Source: Taudactylus pleione (taxonomy: Eukaryota > Chordata > Amphibia > Anura > Myobatrachidae). From it: 64,000 nucleotides of DNA. The notes below the pieces were generated by a model. The model was not told the origin of the DNA. It made no database searches and saw only the letters and a program-made list of their open reading frames with translations. Within the stretch, counting starts at the first letter, position 1; every line of letters starts with the position of its first letter. The translations under genes and the position numbers were made by a program. The stretch lies in the NCBI GenBank assembly GCA_031769625.1, contig JAUIMM010000113.1, positions 14,728,501 through 14,792,500 of the forward strand. Reading direction: 5' to 3'. Shown piece by piece: positions 33,540 to 44,630 of this stretch.

Positions 33540-33888
33540 GTCTTTGGATGCAGCTGCTATGTGTAAATGTTAATGCTGTAGAAGGCGTCTTGTGTAAATA
33601 CTTTGTCAATGAACGCAGCATTGGATCATCTACAAAAACATCGGCCATCTGAATAATCCTCAGGTTACATAGGATGGTCAGCGTTTTCACTTTGCCGGGG
33701 CCAGTGAAGTTACATTGGAAGATGCAGCCACTGGCCTCGACAAACCTTGAAAATGGGGCTGACACACCCTCGTGTTCAAGAACGCTGGCCATCACCACCC
33801 CGTCCCCAAACGACTGCAGCTTGTCACTCACGAAGCGGCTTAGTGGGGAGTGACTGCCGTTGCAATCAGTGATCGGCACATACAGATC
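33540..33888 (-). CDS. Exon-like coding segment, unidentified protein
   Basis: On the minus strand a frame runs without a stop from 33900 into the adjoining MITE. A splice-acceptor-like TGCATGCACAG ends at 33889, and the coding run would begin with GAT at 33888 at a codon boundary. The text is protein-like: LSRFVSDKLQSFGDG, then SRFVEASGCIFQCNF, VKTLTILCNLRIIQM and VDDPMLRSLTKYLHK. Hydrophobic and polar residues alternate and cysteines are spaced; there is no simple repeat. I do not recognise the family. No 5' splice site is evident downstream, and the MITE at 33246-33535 lies just past the last convincing codons, so this may be a truncated exon, a pseudogene piece or a transposon protein. 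Confidence 0.4.
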
Positions 33889-34009
33889 CTGTGCATGCAC
33901 CGATTGTTAAACCATCTGATTTATGTACAACTCTAAATAAGGACCTAAATTAGGAACATAGAGTCCCCTCAAAACAGCACTTACCAAAGCTTCCCAGTCA
34001 GAGTACCCA

Positions 34010-34400
34010 GGGCCTGATTCAGAGCCGAACTCTCTGACCATAGCGCTTGCTCTGAATCAGGGCCCTCCTCCCTCAACTTGGAGCGGCCTCATAGACGCTC
34101 GCATAGCTGTGGGTTACCACCCAGAGCTATAGCGAGCGTCCATGATGATGGTCGCGATGGTCAAGACCATCGCGACCATCGGGCTTGCGACGAGACCCTG
34201 CGGTAGGGTCTCAGTGACCGCAAGCCCTGGAGTGATTTTGGCTCTGTCAGAGCCAAAATCACTCCCACTGACATCACTACTGATGTCAGTGGGGCCGGAC
34301 TCAGACGGTAGGCCTGGTAGCCATGCCCCCGGCACGCCCACCAAAGGGGGCGTGCTGTCACTCACCATCGACAGCACGACCCCTTTGGTGTGAGACCCAT
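34010..34400. mobile_element. MITE, GGGCCTGATTCAGA family, right end missing
   Basis: The left terminus is intact. The interior includes GATGGTCGCGATGGTC palindromes and GGGGGCGTGCTGTCACTC. The sequence then changes to a GTGTCAGTGGTGGTTAGTG minisatellite-like stretch, so the right end is lost. Confidence 0.65.
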
Positions 34401-34850
34401 AACGACGGCTTGGCGGCGGCAGGGGGGGAGTGTCAGTGGTGGTTAGTGCAGTGTCAGCGGTGGTTGGGGAAGTGTTGACGGTGGGGGTACTGTCGGCTGG
34501 GTGGCAGCAGCAGGTGATGAGGGTAGCAGAACCGGGCAGCAGCAGGGGGTCTAGGGCAGGTAGTAGGGACAGGAGAGGAGGCAGACGGCTGCAGTGACAG
34601 GAGAGTCGGGGAAGATAGGCACCAGCTTCTGAAGCGTGCGGAGGAGATTCATATTCAGAGAGAGCTTTATTGCAAGCTCTGTGAGAATATAAATTATCAC
34701 TATGCGATAATGATCTTTGTTTTCACTTGAAATCTGCAATTAAATTTTTTTGCAATTTTTTTCCTTTCTCAATTTAAACTCTTAGGAGTAATATGGTAGC
34801 CCAACAAGGCATACCATTTTTAAAAATACACAATCTACTGTACCACAGTA
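34401..34850. other. Unassigned, short GTGTCAGCGGTGGTT repeats then AT-rich
   Basis: A few diverged G-rich units (34425-34500) are followed by AT-rich sequence with no motif. Confidence 0.4.
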
Positions 34851-35100
34851 GGGGCGATGCAATGCATTCTACCAATCATATGCATGCTGGCGTTGTTAAC
34901 GCCGGAATGCATGATGATCCTTGCAAAGGACCGCTCTGTCAGTAAGAGCGGCCCTTTGCGGCGGAGGGACTTCCGGATCTATGACCCAGGAGCTCCTCTG
35001 CGCATGCACAGAAGGACGCTTGTGCCGCAGTGGGTGGTGGGGGGATCTGATTGGATCCATCTCCGGGCTGCTTCTCGAGAGGTGTTTTCAAAAGTGGTAA
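34851..35100. mobile_element. MITE fragment, GCGATGCAATGCATTCTACC end
   Basis: Shares GCAAAGGACCGCTCTG, GGCGGAGGGACTTCCGG and GGATCYCATTGGATC-like blocks with the 38961 and 56457 elements, in reverse orientation to the 56457 copy. Incomplete. Confidence 0.5.
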
Positions 35101-35164
35101 GTATGAGTTTACCCCAATGTGTGTGTGGCCAGTATGGGTGAGATAGGGCACAATGTGCCCTTCA

Positions 35165-35580
35165 CTCATTCATAGTGCTGGGTGATATTATCTGATGATT
35201 ACAAGTGATCACCAGGCAATAGCTGCTAAGGGGGACACATAATTTGATAGAGTAACTCCCCTCTTTCATGTGTGGGGGGCTCCACATGTACAAAAAACTG
35301 AAAATTGCTATTTTCTGTACCGCAGAGTATTGTTGGCTGGTGATCACCAGCCTATAGGTACTAGTGGGCCACAGAGTTTGAAAGAGGGGACTCATCTCTT
35401 TCAAATATAGGTGCCCCATACAGTGCCCTACCCCCATATATGGAAAATGTTTATTTTCCATATTGTGGGGTAATATTGTCTGGTGGATCACAAGTGATAC
35501 CCAGACAATAAGTAAAAAGGGGCCCAAATATTTGAAAGAACGGATCCTCTTCTTTCTAAAATAGGTGCCCTTTATTTATA
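35165..35580. repeat. ~190-bp tandem repeat, about 2.5 units
   Basis: Diverged units each contain TATTGTCTGGTG/GATCACAAGTGATCACC, then GAAAGAGGGGACTC, ATAGGTGCCCC and a TATGGAAAATGTTTATTTTCC-type hairpin. Confidence 0.65.
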
Positions 35581-36046
35581 GCCAGTGCATAATTAAGCCC
35601 TTGCGGCGGTGGACACACCCTGAGGTCTAGTTGCACACAGGAAGTCTCGCTATGTCTGCGGGAGGGTCAGGTCAACCACTATTGTGCGTATGGGTCAGAT
35701 GGTTCTCGATGTTACCAATGTTTCCGCTGTCTTGCCAGGTATAGAGGACGCAAGTAAAGGGGAGTGGGTGGTATTGTGTAGTGCTGGGCGTCTGCTTATT
35801 CTGGTGCAACTATTCATTAGCATATTCTTGCAGCGGCCGATTGCGTGCGTCCGCATCCGTGCGTTCCTTGCTGAATCAGGCCCACTGTCCTGTCCTCAAC
35901 GTCATAATGGTCATACATTATAGTTGTCATGCTCCAAGCCTGCAGAGGTGTCTAAGAGCGCTGTCCTTAGGGTATATTTATTCATTATCAGGTTTTAGAC
36001 CCAATGAGTATAATTTCTTATTACAGCTTTTCGCATTAATAAGAAA

Positions 36047-36262
36047 TTATGTTCTGCCCGGATGTATTAAGAAGCGCATCCAGGGACAGGGACTCTGATA
36101 GGAGCCCATCCTGGCAATGTGCAAAGTACAGTGATTGCTGATGTGATCACTTTACTTTCTGCTATGAACCCCCAGGGCGCTCTACTGTATATGTGCGGTC
36201 ATCAATCTGCGCTTGTGTGAGCGGCTATTACCGGGGACAGACCCTACAGATCCCTCTCGTGG
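36047..36262. repeat. Dispersed repeat, copy 1
   Basis: Matches 36940-37156 in the same orientation: GATGTATTAAGAAGCGCATC, GCAATGTGCAAAGTA, GATGTGATCACTTTACTTTC and GACCCTACAGATCC blocks. Confidence 0.7.
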
Positions 36263-36439
36263 TAAATTGTGGGATATGTAGCCTATATGCTACAATGGCC
36301 ATATGAAGATAGCGATAGCGACCAGGGTCAAACTATTCTCGAGCTTGATACATTTCACAATACAGCAGCCCAATGAAACCTTATGGGACCTCCTATTGCG
36401 ATTGGAAACAGAGAAACCACTGCAGATACCTCTGACCGA

Positions 36440-36616
36440 GGGGCATATGTATCAAAGCTTGCTGTGAGATAAAATTGTGAAATATATATCACCAATCAAT
36501 CAGCTCCAAACTATCATTTCTTAAAGACAGCCTGCAAAATGTAAGTTAGAAGCTGATTGGTTGGTGATATATATCTCACAATTTTATCTCACATCAAGCT
36601 TTGATACATACGCCCC
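36440..36616. mobile_element. Palindromic MITE, GTATCAAAGCTT
   Basis: GGGGCATATGTATCAAAGCT and AGCTTTGATACATACGCCCC are inverted. Inner arms contain GTGAGATAAAATTGTGA, TATATATCACCAATCAATCA and complements. No clean duplication was found. Confidence 0.75.
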
Positions 36617-36939
36617 TTAGTCTGAGGATACTTACATTTTGCTGGTAATGTCCGTTTTCAGGGGATTTCCTGCAAAATTTGTTTAATAAATACGCCCCCA
36701 TGTCTTTGTGGCGTTACTAACCTTATGCCAGTATCTCTATCAGTGAGCTGTGCATTGTCAGTGTCCTGGGTGCGTATGAGAGAGGCAGCAACAGCAAAGC
36801 TCTGATACAGGCAGTTACCATTATGACATCACAGTACGGCCTCACTCACCTCACCAGACTGACCAAGACTGGTTATTTCTGGTCTGAAGTTGGTCATCTG
36901 CATGACTGACATAAGGGAAAAGTTGGAGCTATTTCAAAT

Positions 36940-37156
36940 TATGTTCCACCCGAATGTATTAAGAAGCACATCCTGGGACAGGGGCTCTGATAAGTGCCCT
37001 CCCTGCAATGTGCAAAGTAAAGTGATCGCTGATGAAATCACTTTACTTTCAGCTACAGGACCCTCCGGCGAACTACTAAGCATGATCGGTCATCAGACTG
37101 CGCTTGTGCGAGTGTCTATTATTGGAGAAGGACCCTACAGATCCTTCTCCTGGTAA
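36940..37156. repeat. Dispersed repeat, copy 2
   Basis: Second copy of the 36047 repeat, diverged by roughly one base in six. No termini or coding motif define its class. Confidence 0.7.
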
Positions 37157-38573
37157 AGGGGCCCTGATGGAGTACCTCAGCTGGCAGGCTCTTTAGCAGC
37201 TACTAATCTTGTAGGAATACCCCTGTAACAAACTAACTTATCCAGCATAAAAAACCTACCATGAGGTTTATATAGGATTTTATATTATTAATATACATCA
37301 ATAGTAAAGATTTAGCAAATATATTGATGTAAGTTACCAATGAAACTGGGGCAGCTGAGGAATGTTCAGCAGATGAAACCAACGATTACTAATGTGGAGA
37401 AATGCGTCAAAAATAAGCATGATTCTTTCTTTGGCTACTGTTTGCTGTATCAACAGGGGACTTCTGAAGTACTGTACTTGTAGGATCCTGGGGTGATCTC
37501 TATGTTTATTACACAAGAAATCTACAGTTTTCGGCTGCAACTAGAATGAATCTACATACGTTTATATAGGCCTATTACGCTGTCGTACTCTGCTGTATGG
37601 GGGCTGTGGGAGTTCCGTGCGGTGCTGTGCAGCCTATTGCTATAAAGCACAGCCCCTCCCTGCCTGCGGCCAGCGCTTAGGTAAAAGTGAGAGAGGGGAG
37701 GGGGGTGGCCGCTGGAACGATTTTAAGTTGCTCCCCCAACATAAAATCGTTCTGACACCCCTGTTTGTCAGCCACCCAGGTCGACACCCAAAGCTGCTTA
37801 GCACTATGAACATGCAGCAAAGGAAGACTTAATGTGCTCGATACATTCAGCAAAGCCATATAGAAATGTACTCTTCAGCTATAATAGATAGCACGGCACG
37901 AATGGCGCCATCCGTCCTGTCTACTCACAGTGAAATGCCAGCTTCAGGTACCACCAGGCCCCGCGGGGAGACTGAAGACTATTTACTACAAAAGGTTTAA
38001 AAGGGCAGATGAGAGAGATTGGTCGAATGTACAAACCACCATCACCTCCACATAAAAGCACTTTTGGAGCTACAAGTTCAATTTCTGTGTTAGACTGAAC
38101 TGTGCAGCAATAGAGCCATATAAAAAAGAAATGCTGGCATGTTACTGACCAGGTCCTTACTGACCAGGCCTCGGGTGCCCCTGCAACCTGTGCACATCCC
38201 CCTTATCCTGCTCTGATTGTGTAATAACTTTGTACTGTCATTTTTGCGTTTGCTACATCTCGTTTAAACCAGGCGCACATACAAATGTGTCATTATACAT
38301 CAAGCCTCAATACGCCACATGGCGCAAGTCATCTGGTGGAAGTGAACCGCCAGGTCCTGTGCGACTCTGCTAGCACCGGGCATCTTTTTCGAGTCTTGTT
38401 TTCGCCTGAAAATGCGCTTTAGTCTCAATGTGATGCGACTAGAATGCACCAGGAGACTGTGCTGATTAATCTAATATGTGATACTTGTATATTTGCGTGC
38501 GACCGAGTCTGTATATGAAGCAAAACTGAATTTGGAGTGGAAAAAAGACGTGGCTGTTGCATCGTATATAGAT
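37157..38573. other. Unassigned sequence
   Basis: About 1.4 kb without a recognised motif. A short inverted pair AACGATTTTAAGTTGCTCCC / AACATAAAATCGTT lies near 37716-37751. Confidence 0.4.
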
Positions 38574-38576
38574 TCA

Positions 38577-38764
38577 GGGGTCTATTTACTAAGCAGTGTT
38601 AGGAGGCAGAGTGAAAAGTGATAAGAAAGTGATAAGGTGTCAGCCAATCAGCTCCCAACTGTCATCTCACAGGCTGTGTTTGAAAAATGACAGTTGGGAG
38701 CTGATTGGCTGGTACCTTATCACTTTTCACTCTGTTTCCTAACACTGCTTAGTAAATAGACCCC
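38577..38764. mobile_element. Palindromic MITE, GGGGTCTATTTACTAAGCA, complete
   Basis: The termini GGGGTCTATTTACTAAGCAG and CTGCTTAGTAAATAGACCCC are exact complements. They are flanked by TCA (38574-38576, 38765-38767). Inner arms carry CCAATCAGCTCCCAACTGTC and its complement. Confidence 0.88.
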
Positions 38765-38960
38765 TCAGACTCTGTCGCACACTGATATACAAGTGTCGCA
38801 TATCACACCAGCACAGTCTCCTGGTGCATCAGATTGTGACTAAGATGCATTTTCAGGTGAATAGCTGCGATAAGAGATGCTATTTAACAGGCCATACTTG
38901 TGATATATATTCAAATGTTAATATAAGTCTTGTTCAGCACCAATTATACTGTACATACAT

Positions 38961-39384
38961 GGGGCGGGATGCATCAATGTTAAAAATGCCGTCAAACCTC
39001 CGCAAATGCAGTTTTTCAGGTTTGACCGCATTTTCCATATGCAGCATGCAGTTTGGACCCGATAGACAATGTCATATTTACATGGCGTTGACTAATAGAA
39101 GCCTATGATTTATCTTCAGGAGGCTTTCCTGAGAGAGTGATCCAATAAGATCCCTCCCAGGGTACCCAGAGGCTCATGCATGCGCTTGCGGACAGGCACG
39201 CATGTGCAGAGGGACTCCCGGGTCGTAAACCCATAAGTCCCCACACCGCAAAGGACAACTGTTAACGGAAGAGCTGGCCTTTGCTTAAATATTCATGCAT
39301 ATGGCGTTACTAAACGCCGGTAGGCATGCAACGATTGGCGGGATTCATCGCATCCAAAATGCGATGCTTGATGCATTCTGCCCA
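38961..39384. mobile_element. MITE, GGGCGGGATGCATCAATG family
   Basis: Left GGGCGGGATGCATCA and right TGATGCATTCTGCCC are inverted. The interior shares GTCAAACCTCCGCAAATG, GGATCYCTCCCAG and GCAAAGGACA with related copies. Confidence 0.7.
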
Positions 39385-39488
39385 TAATAATAATTATTCT
39401 AATTATCAAATCACAAATAAAACCACTTGACCTGTAGCAAAACCCACAACAGAATGTACCTGCACTTACTGTACATATAATCGCACTT

Positions 39489-40440
39489 AAGGGCTGACCA
39501 GCATTGTATGTAGTGTATGTGCAATGCTGAACGCAGAGTCCCGATTATCGGGAATCTGCGCATGTGCAGGACCCGTTCTGTGAATGTGCAGGACGGGTCC
39601 TGAGCGATCGAATGCAGCCAGGGCTGGATTATAGGGGAGGGCGACAGGGGCAGTCATCCCGGGGCCCCCACACCTCAGGGGTCCCCACACAACAGCAGCA
39701 GCTGCACAAAAGCAGGCACCGTTGTTAAGCCCCGCCCACCTCGTGCTGGAGGTGGAGCCAGCATGATTCAATTTCATTACAATTGTGTCATTTGGCTCCG
39801 CCCTTTTCCGATTGACCCACAAATTTGCCCGCGAGGGGGGCGGAGCTTAATACGGTGCCGTCCTGCCAGGTCCCCTCCGGAATGAGATAGATACCCTTCC
39901 GCCCTCCCCATCCACAACATGCAGTGCAGATGGTGCAAGATAAGTGTGTGTGTGACTTGTGTGTGTGAAATGTGTGTATATGTATGTTTGTGTGTAATGT
40001 ATGTGACACATGCATGTGTGGTGTATATATGTGATTTTCTGTGTGAATGTATGTATGTGTGTGTAAGTATATAAATATGTGTGTAGTGTATGTGCATGTA
40101 TATGTGTATATATAAATATATACAATTATATTGATAGTGGCCCCCACAAAGTAGTTGCCCCAGGGCCCCCACAAACCTTAACCCGTCCCTGCACGCAGCC
40201 CCTTCTATGTTTCTGCCTGATTGAGAGGCATTTAAGGGGTGGTGTGGGGACGGCCAGCGTTCCCGGAAACGGGGGGGCCAGCTGAGGCTTCGTCCACCAC
40301 CGCAACCGTTGGTCTCGATGGTGATCCCAGCCTCGGTCGCAGTGCTGGAATCGCAAAAGCAGAAGAGGGTGTCATACATTTGCATATTACCAATGACGAA
40401 ATTGCAGCTTTGCAATTCCTTCCTAAGCTGAATGAGGCCC
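39489..40440 (-). mobile_element. MITE, GGGCCTCATTCAG group, split by a nested element
   Basis: Right end GCTGAATGAGGCCC and inner blocks GATTATCGGGAATCTGCG and GCATGTGCAGG match the 30573 and 49331 elements. A second element (39619-40192) sits inside it. Confidence 0.55.
39619..40192. mobile_element. hAT-like element with a TG microsatellite
   Basis: Begins CAGGGCTGGATTATAGG and ends AACCCGTCCCTG. The flanks AATGCAGC and CACGCAGC differ at two of eight positions, consistent with a decayed 8-bp duplication. The middle (about 39948-40125) is a (TG)n/(TA)n tract. Confidence 0.6.
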
Positions 40441-40589
40441 ATAGACAAGATAGCACATCTCTGCAGTACTGCTCACATACTTCACAGATATTCTGCAAAT
40501 AAGCTTTTGTGAAAATGAACACTTGAGGATTGTGTAAAGCTGCACATCACCCCCTCAAATAATCATTTTACTTTGTTGCAAACACAGGT

Positions 40590-41260
40590 TATCTGGCAAT
40601 AGAATTCAAGCAAAATTGCTTTAAAGTGCACTTAAATCCGATAGCACTTAAGGTGCATACACACATAACGATATTTTGAACGTTTTAACTATAACAACGT
40701 CGTTATCGTTCAGTTCCTGAGTTATAACTATGAACGGTTATCATTCATGCGCGTTCCCGTTTGTAGTTCATTCTGACTGACCAACTGAACGATTTTCATT
40801 AACGGAAGTTACAAAAATCGTTTGTAGTTCCAAAAAATCGTTCATTACACTTTAACAAATCTGACAGATAATCTGACACAAAATCGTTCATAAAATCATT
40901 GGTAACAAAATCGTTACGTGTGTATATGCACCTTGTGAAATACTAGCACTTCTGTATTTCTTGCCCACCTCACAGAGGTTACAATTAGGTAGTGAGCTTT
41001 GTGAAGCAACTGCACTTAAAACCTGAGTTTAAAAAGCCAACAAAACAGACCTTTCGCAAATAACTTTATTCCTCTTGACTCGGTTACAACCACAGTATAA
41101 GCCACACATTAACAATACCTGTAATTCAGACCAAAATTGCTTTAAACTGCACTTATGCCCAGTAGCACTTAGAAATGATTGCATGCTTCTAGCACTTGCC
41201 CACCTTGCACAAAGTTTGCAAACAAGTAATGGGCTTTGTGAAGATAATGATATCTGGCCA
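40590..41260. repeat. Diverged tandem duplication, first copy split by a MITE
   Basis: CAAAATTGCTTTAAAGTGCA...TAGCACTTA (40610-40650), then CTTGCCCACCTC and GCTTTGTGAAG, recurs at 41130-41250 in the same order. The first copy carries the MITE 40651-40933; the second lacks it. Confidence 0.65.
40651..40933. mobile_element. Palindromic MITE, AGGTGCATACACAC
   Basis: Inverted termini AGGTGCATACACAC and GTGTGTATATGCACCT, with AAATCGTTC/GAACGATTTT motifs inside. Related to the TGGTGCATACACACGG family. Confidence 0.75.
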
Positions 41261-41306
41261 CAAATGGAAACGATACTAATCCAGCCTTTCAGGCATTTGA
41301 GTGTAA

Positions 41307-41716
41307 AGGGGCCTATCCATTAGCAGATAAATTTGAACGATGAACAACATATCGTTCAGTCGTTCAATTTATCTGTCATGGATAGGCCCTGAACGATGAT
41401 AGATGCGCACTCCCGCGGCCGACAAATTGTGTCTTTCGTCTCTCCAACATGTTGGTCAATTATCGCTTTTCGCTGACAGATATTAGAAATATTTGTCAGT
41501 TTATAAGCGGTAAACGACGAACAATATTTTTAATGAAAATTAATAGAAACATAAAAAAAAATGAACACCCTGAATGATGTCATGCAATATCGGTCGTCGT
41601 TTGCAAAAATCTGTCATGTACATGACAGATATCTGTCACCGCAGCCCCAGGAATTTTCAAGGGATAAATCTTTTGTCTTTCATTGTAGAGAAAGATCTGC
41701 TAATGGATAGGCCCCT
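41307..41716. mobile_element. MITE, AGGGGCCTATCCATTAGCAGA, complete
   Basis: The termini AGGGGCCTATCCATTAGCAG and CTGCTAATGGATAGGCCCCT are exact complements, with duplication TAA on both sides (41304-41306, 41717-41719). The interior has ACAGATATCTGTC and GAACGAT motifs. Confidence 0.87.
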
Positions 41717-41719
41717 TAA

Positions 41720-42777
41720 GACTCAGTTAATTACAGAAGCCCTTTCTTTGTCTTACAGTTGTACGGCGTGCACTATTGGGAATCATCAGCAAGCCAAATT
41801 TTCCATTCTGATTAATCAAATCTTATAAAGTCAGACTTTCATTTTATCATTCATATCTGAAACCACTATAAGCTGCTTTAAGGCATACTCGCTGACTTCT
41901 GGTCTGACCCCTCCTGGAGGGGGCAGCCAGGTTGGCGAGACGAATGGCATGGCGCGGTTGTGATTACTGGCAGTGTAAAGCAGTGGTGGACCCAAGATAA
42001 ACTGATACAGTACAAATTGCGTCATTGGATGCCCAGACCGCCAACTTCACTCTGGCAGTGTGCAGCTGCGGGTACCCTCCGGGAGACTTGAAGTGGGCAA
42101 GATGGGGAGATAATACCTGAATTGCGAGTACGTAGGTAGGGTGCGGGGACGAAATTACACAAGTTGCGTTATTTTGGCTCTGCTCCCTCCCCACAGACTT
42201 GCGATTCGTAGCATTTCATTGAATTGGGGGCGTGGCCTAATGACCCACCCCTGGAGTGGTCATCTTCATCGCCTCTCTGGGCTTCTCCCGAAAAGGAGAA
42301 TGAAAAATACGGGAGGTATGCTACTCTTCCGGGCGTCTGGCAAAGCCGCCCAAGATTCGGGTGAGTAGGCAAGTCTAGTTTACATACTGGCAATTTTTCT
42401 GAGCTTGGAATGGCTGTGAAAGAACACACAGACAGAAATTGTCCAATATCTCTAACAACCTCCGGAAGTGCCTCCGGCTATCACAGGGCAGAGTGGAAAT
42501 GGAAGAATGGTGCAAAATCATTTCCTAAAAATAAAATAAAAAATCCATACTGAGAAGAAATATATTTTCTCAACATTTTACATTCTATCAGTTTGGCTTG
42601 GTATAGCAAGTCTGGCATGCACTAATCACACAAAAACAAACTGCAAGTAAAATTGTACAAGGATAATTAAAAGACACAAATCATCTTCATGTTACCCATT
42701 TCCCCTTTCAATACTTGAACTAAATAACCAAGTTGAGGCAACACATATAATATTTAGGGGTACACTAGAATGGGATG
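41720..42777. other. Unassigned sequence
   Basis: No recognised gene or repeat. Confidence 0.4.
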
Positions 42778-43075
42778 TAGTCAGCATCCCGACAGTCAGG
42801 ATGCAGATGGTCATAATACCGACAGCGGCATCCTGACAGAGTACTGACAGATTGCGGAGGTAAGTATTAGGGATAGGGGGAGACTTAGGGGGAGGGTTAG
42901 GGCTAGGCACTAAGGGGAGGTTTAGGGCTAGGCTGCGGGAGGTGGGGTTAGGGTTAGGGGGAGGATTAGGGTAAGGTTTATAATACTTAAAGAAATCTGT
43001 CAGGAGTCTGACTTTAGGGATGCCGCTGTCAGTATGCTGACCATTGGCATCCTGACCGTCGGATCCCGTACCCAA
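42778..43075. repeat. GGTTAGGGTTAGG-type repeat element
   Basis: Outer inverted blocks (TCAGCATCCCGACAGTCAGG / GCTGACC...CATCCTGACCGTCGG) surround a short G-rich GGGTTAGGG array. Same family as 28460. Confidence 0.65.
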
Positions 43076-43211
43076 TACCACTAGAATACCCCCATTTTTC
43101 AAGTTTTTATTGAAATTTAGGCAAGTCCAGTGAGTAACCTGAAATGGCACAAAGGTAAATGGTAAACTGCTAGAGATTAAAAAAACAACAATTATATTAA
43201 TGCATAATTTA

Positions 43212-43580
43212 GAATAGACAATTGACCGCTGTGTGTTTGTGAATGGTGATAGAAAATGTACCCTTTAAAAGTAAATACATTGTTAAAATTGCCTTTAATT
43301 GTGGCAAACGAAAAAAGATAAATAAAAACTCATCTTTGATGATGAGTAGATGCAACACAGTGCCGTATTGCCGCTGATTGTCGGAGGTGCGTGTCCCTGT
43401 GCTAACCCTATCTTACACAGCACAGGGACACGCAGATGTGTTTTTATCTTTTTTTCGTTTACCTCAATTAAAGGCAATTTTAACAATGTATTTACTTTTA
43501 AAGGGTACATGTGCAGTGTGTAATTAATAGCAACATTTTATATCACCATTCACAAACACACAGCGCTCAATTGTCTATTC
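43212..43580. repeat. Long hairpin element
   Basis: Two arms of about 130 bp are near-perfect complements: GAATAGACAATTGACCGCTG (43212) with CAGCGCTCAATTGTCTATTC (ending 43580). Further in, TGTACCCTTTAAAAGTAAAT and its complement match. It is probably a MITE. Confidence 0.8.
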
Positions 43581-43892
43581 CAGTGGTTCCCAAACTTTTT
43601 TGGATCACAGCTCCCTAGAGTATCAGCATTGTTTTTACGGCACCCCTAAGCCAAAAGTTTGTTGTTGAGAAATTCAGAAAAAATGTAGTAAAGTGAAGTA
43701 AATTGCGCTTACTTGTTATCCTTAGGTTCAGTTATATGGTGGTGGACAAGTTTGCCCTTCTTTTTGTCCACATATTTACATGACATTGACCATAAAGAAT
43801 TTGATTTGATGTTGGAACGCCAACCTGAGGCACCCCTGCAGAGTGTCCCGAGGCACCCCAGGGTGCCACGGCGCACAGTTTGGGAACCACTG
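43581..43892. mobile_element. hAT-type MITE, CAGTGGTTCCCAAAC, complete
   Basis: Perfect 15-bp inverted termini CAGTGGTTCCCAAAC / GTTTGGGAACCACTG with a perfect 8-bp duplication GTCTATTC (43573-43580, 43893-43900). It landed at the end of the hairpin element. Confidence 0.92.
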
Positions 43893-44039
43893 GTCTATTC
43901 TAATCTATGGTATCTTTTTCAAATTGAGCTGCTCTTGACTCCACAGCGTGAATCTTTCCCTGTGTATTTCCTTTTAGCCTTACAAATAAATAATCTAGGT
44001 TATCACAAACTGAAAAATAATGTACATTTCAGAATTGTC

Positions 44040-44630
44040 TATAAAAAAGAACTTTTGCAGGGAACACGTAATGAGTTAAGAATTTGCAGATGTTCTGCAG
44101 CATTATCTGGGCCATGAAGCACTGTCCTTGGACTTCTGAAGACTGGAAGAAGGCCTTATGGACCAATGAATCAATATTTGAAATCTTTGGTTCATCACGC
44201 AGAGTTTTTGAACTCCGTTGAGTGGGCAAAAGGATTGCTCTTCAGTGTTTGGGGTTTATTTGCTAACCGATAGTTTGTAAAAGCCACCGCTTCCCGAAGT
44301 GTTTAAACCCACAATTTAAAAGGACAATGCTTTTATTACAAACTGTCTTTATTTGTTTATGTAACAGAGAGTTGACAAGTTACAGGTGCATATATACAGA
44401 AAAAAGGATATACAAAGCAGCATCCACTAGGTAGCATAAATATAGAACCAAATAATAGAAACAAATAATAGGGCAAAAATATAGAAACAAATAATAGGGC
44501 AAAACGCCCCATGTTAAAAGAATTGCCCTTTTAAATTTAAGGCTTAAACACGCCAGGAAGTGCCATTTAGCAAACAAACCCCTGTGAAACAAACTGTCAA
44601 ACATGGAGGAGAAAGCATGATGGTTTAGGG
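44040..44630 (+). pseudogene. Tc1-type transposase remnant, split by a MITE
   Basis: Bases 44120-44215 encode, with stops, WTSEDWKKALWTNESIFEIF, the block around the first catalytic aspartate of Tc1 transposases (here N replaces the expected D in LWTDES). After the inserted MITE, 44583-44625 encodes a QTVKHGGESMMV block, the next conserved piece. A later repeat (44631 on) removes the rest. It is an old, dead fragment. Confidence 0.7.
44249..44582. mobile_element. MITE inserted in the Tc1 remnant
   Basis: Inverted termini GGGGTTTATTTGCTAA and TTAGCAAACAAACCCC, with TGT on both sides (44246-44248, 44583-44585). A 170-bp A-rich segment (about 44343-44515), with repeated AATAGGGCAAAA, interrupts it. 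Confidence 0.72.

Noticed and set aside
39777..40448. 223-codon minus-strand frame with a histidine/threonine-rich centre
   Set aside because: The centre is the complement of a (TG)n microsatellite and the rest lies in nested MITEs.
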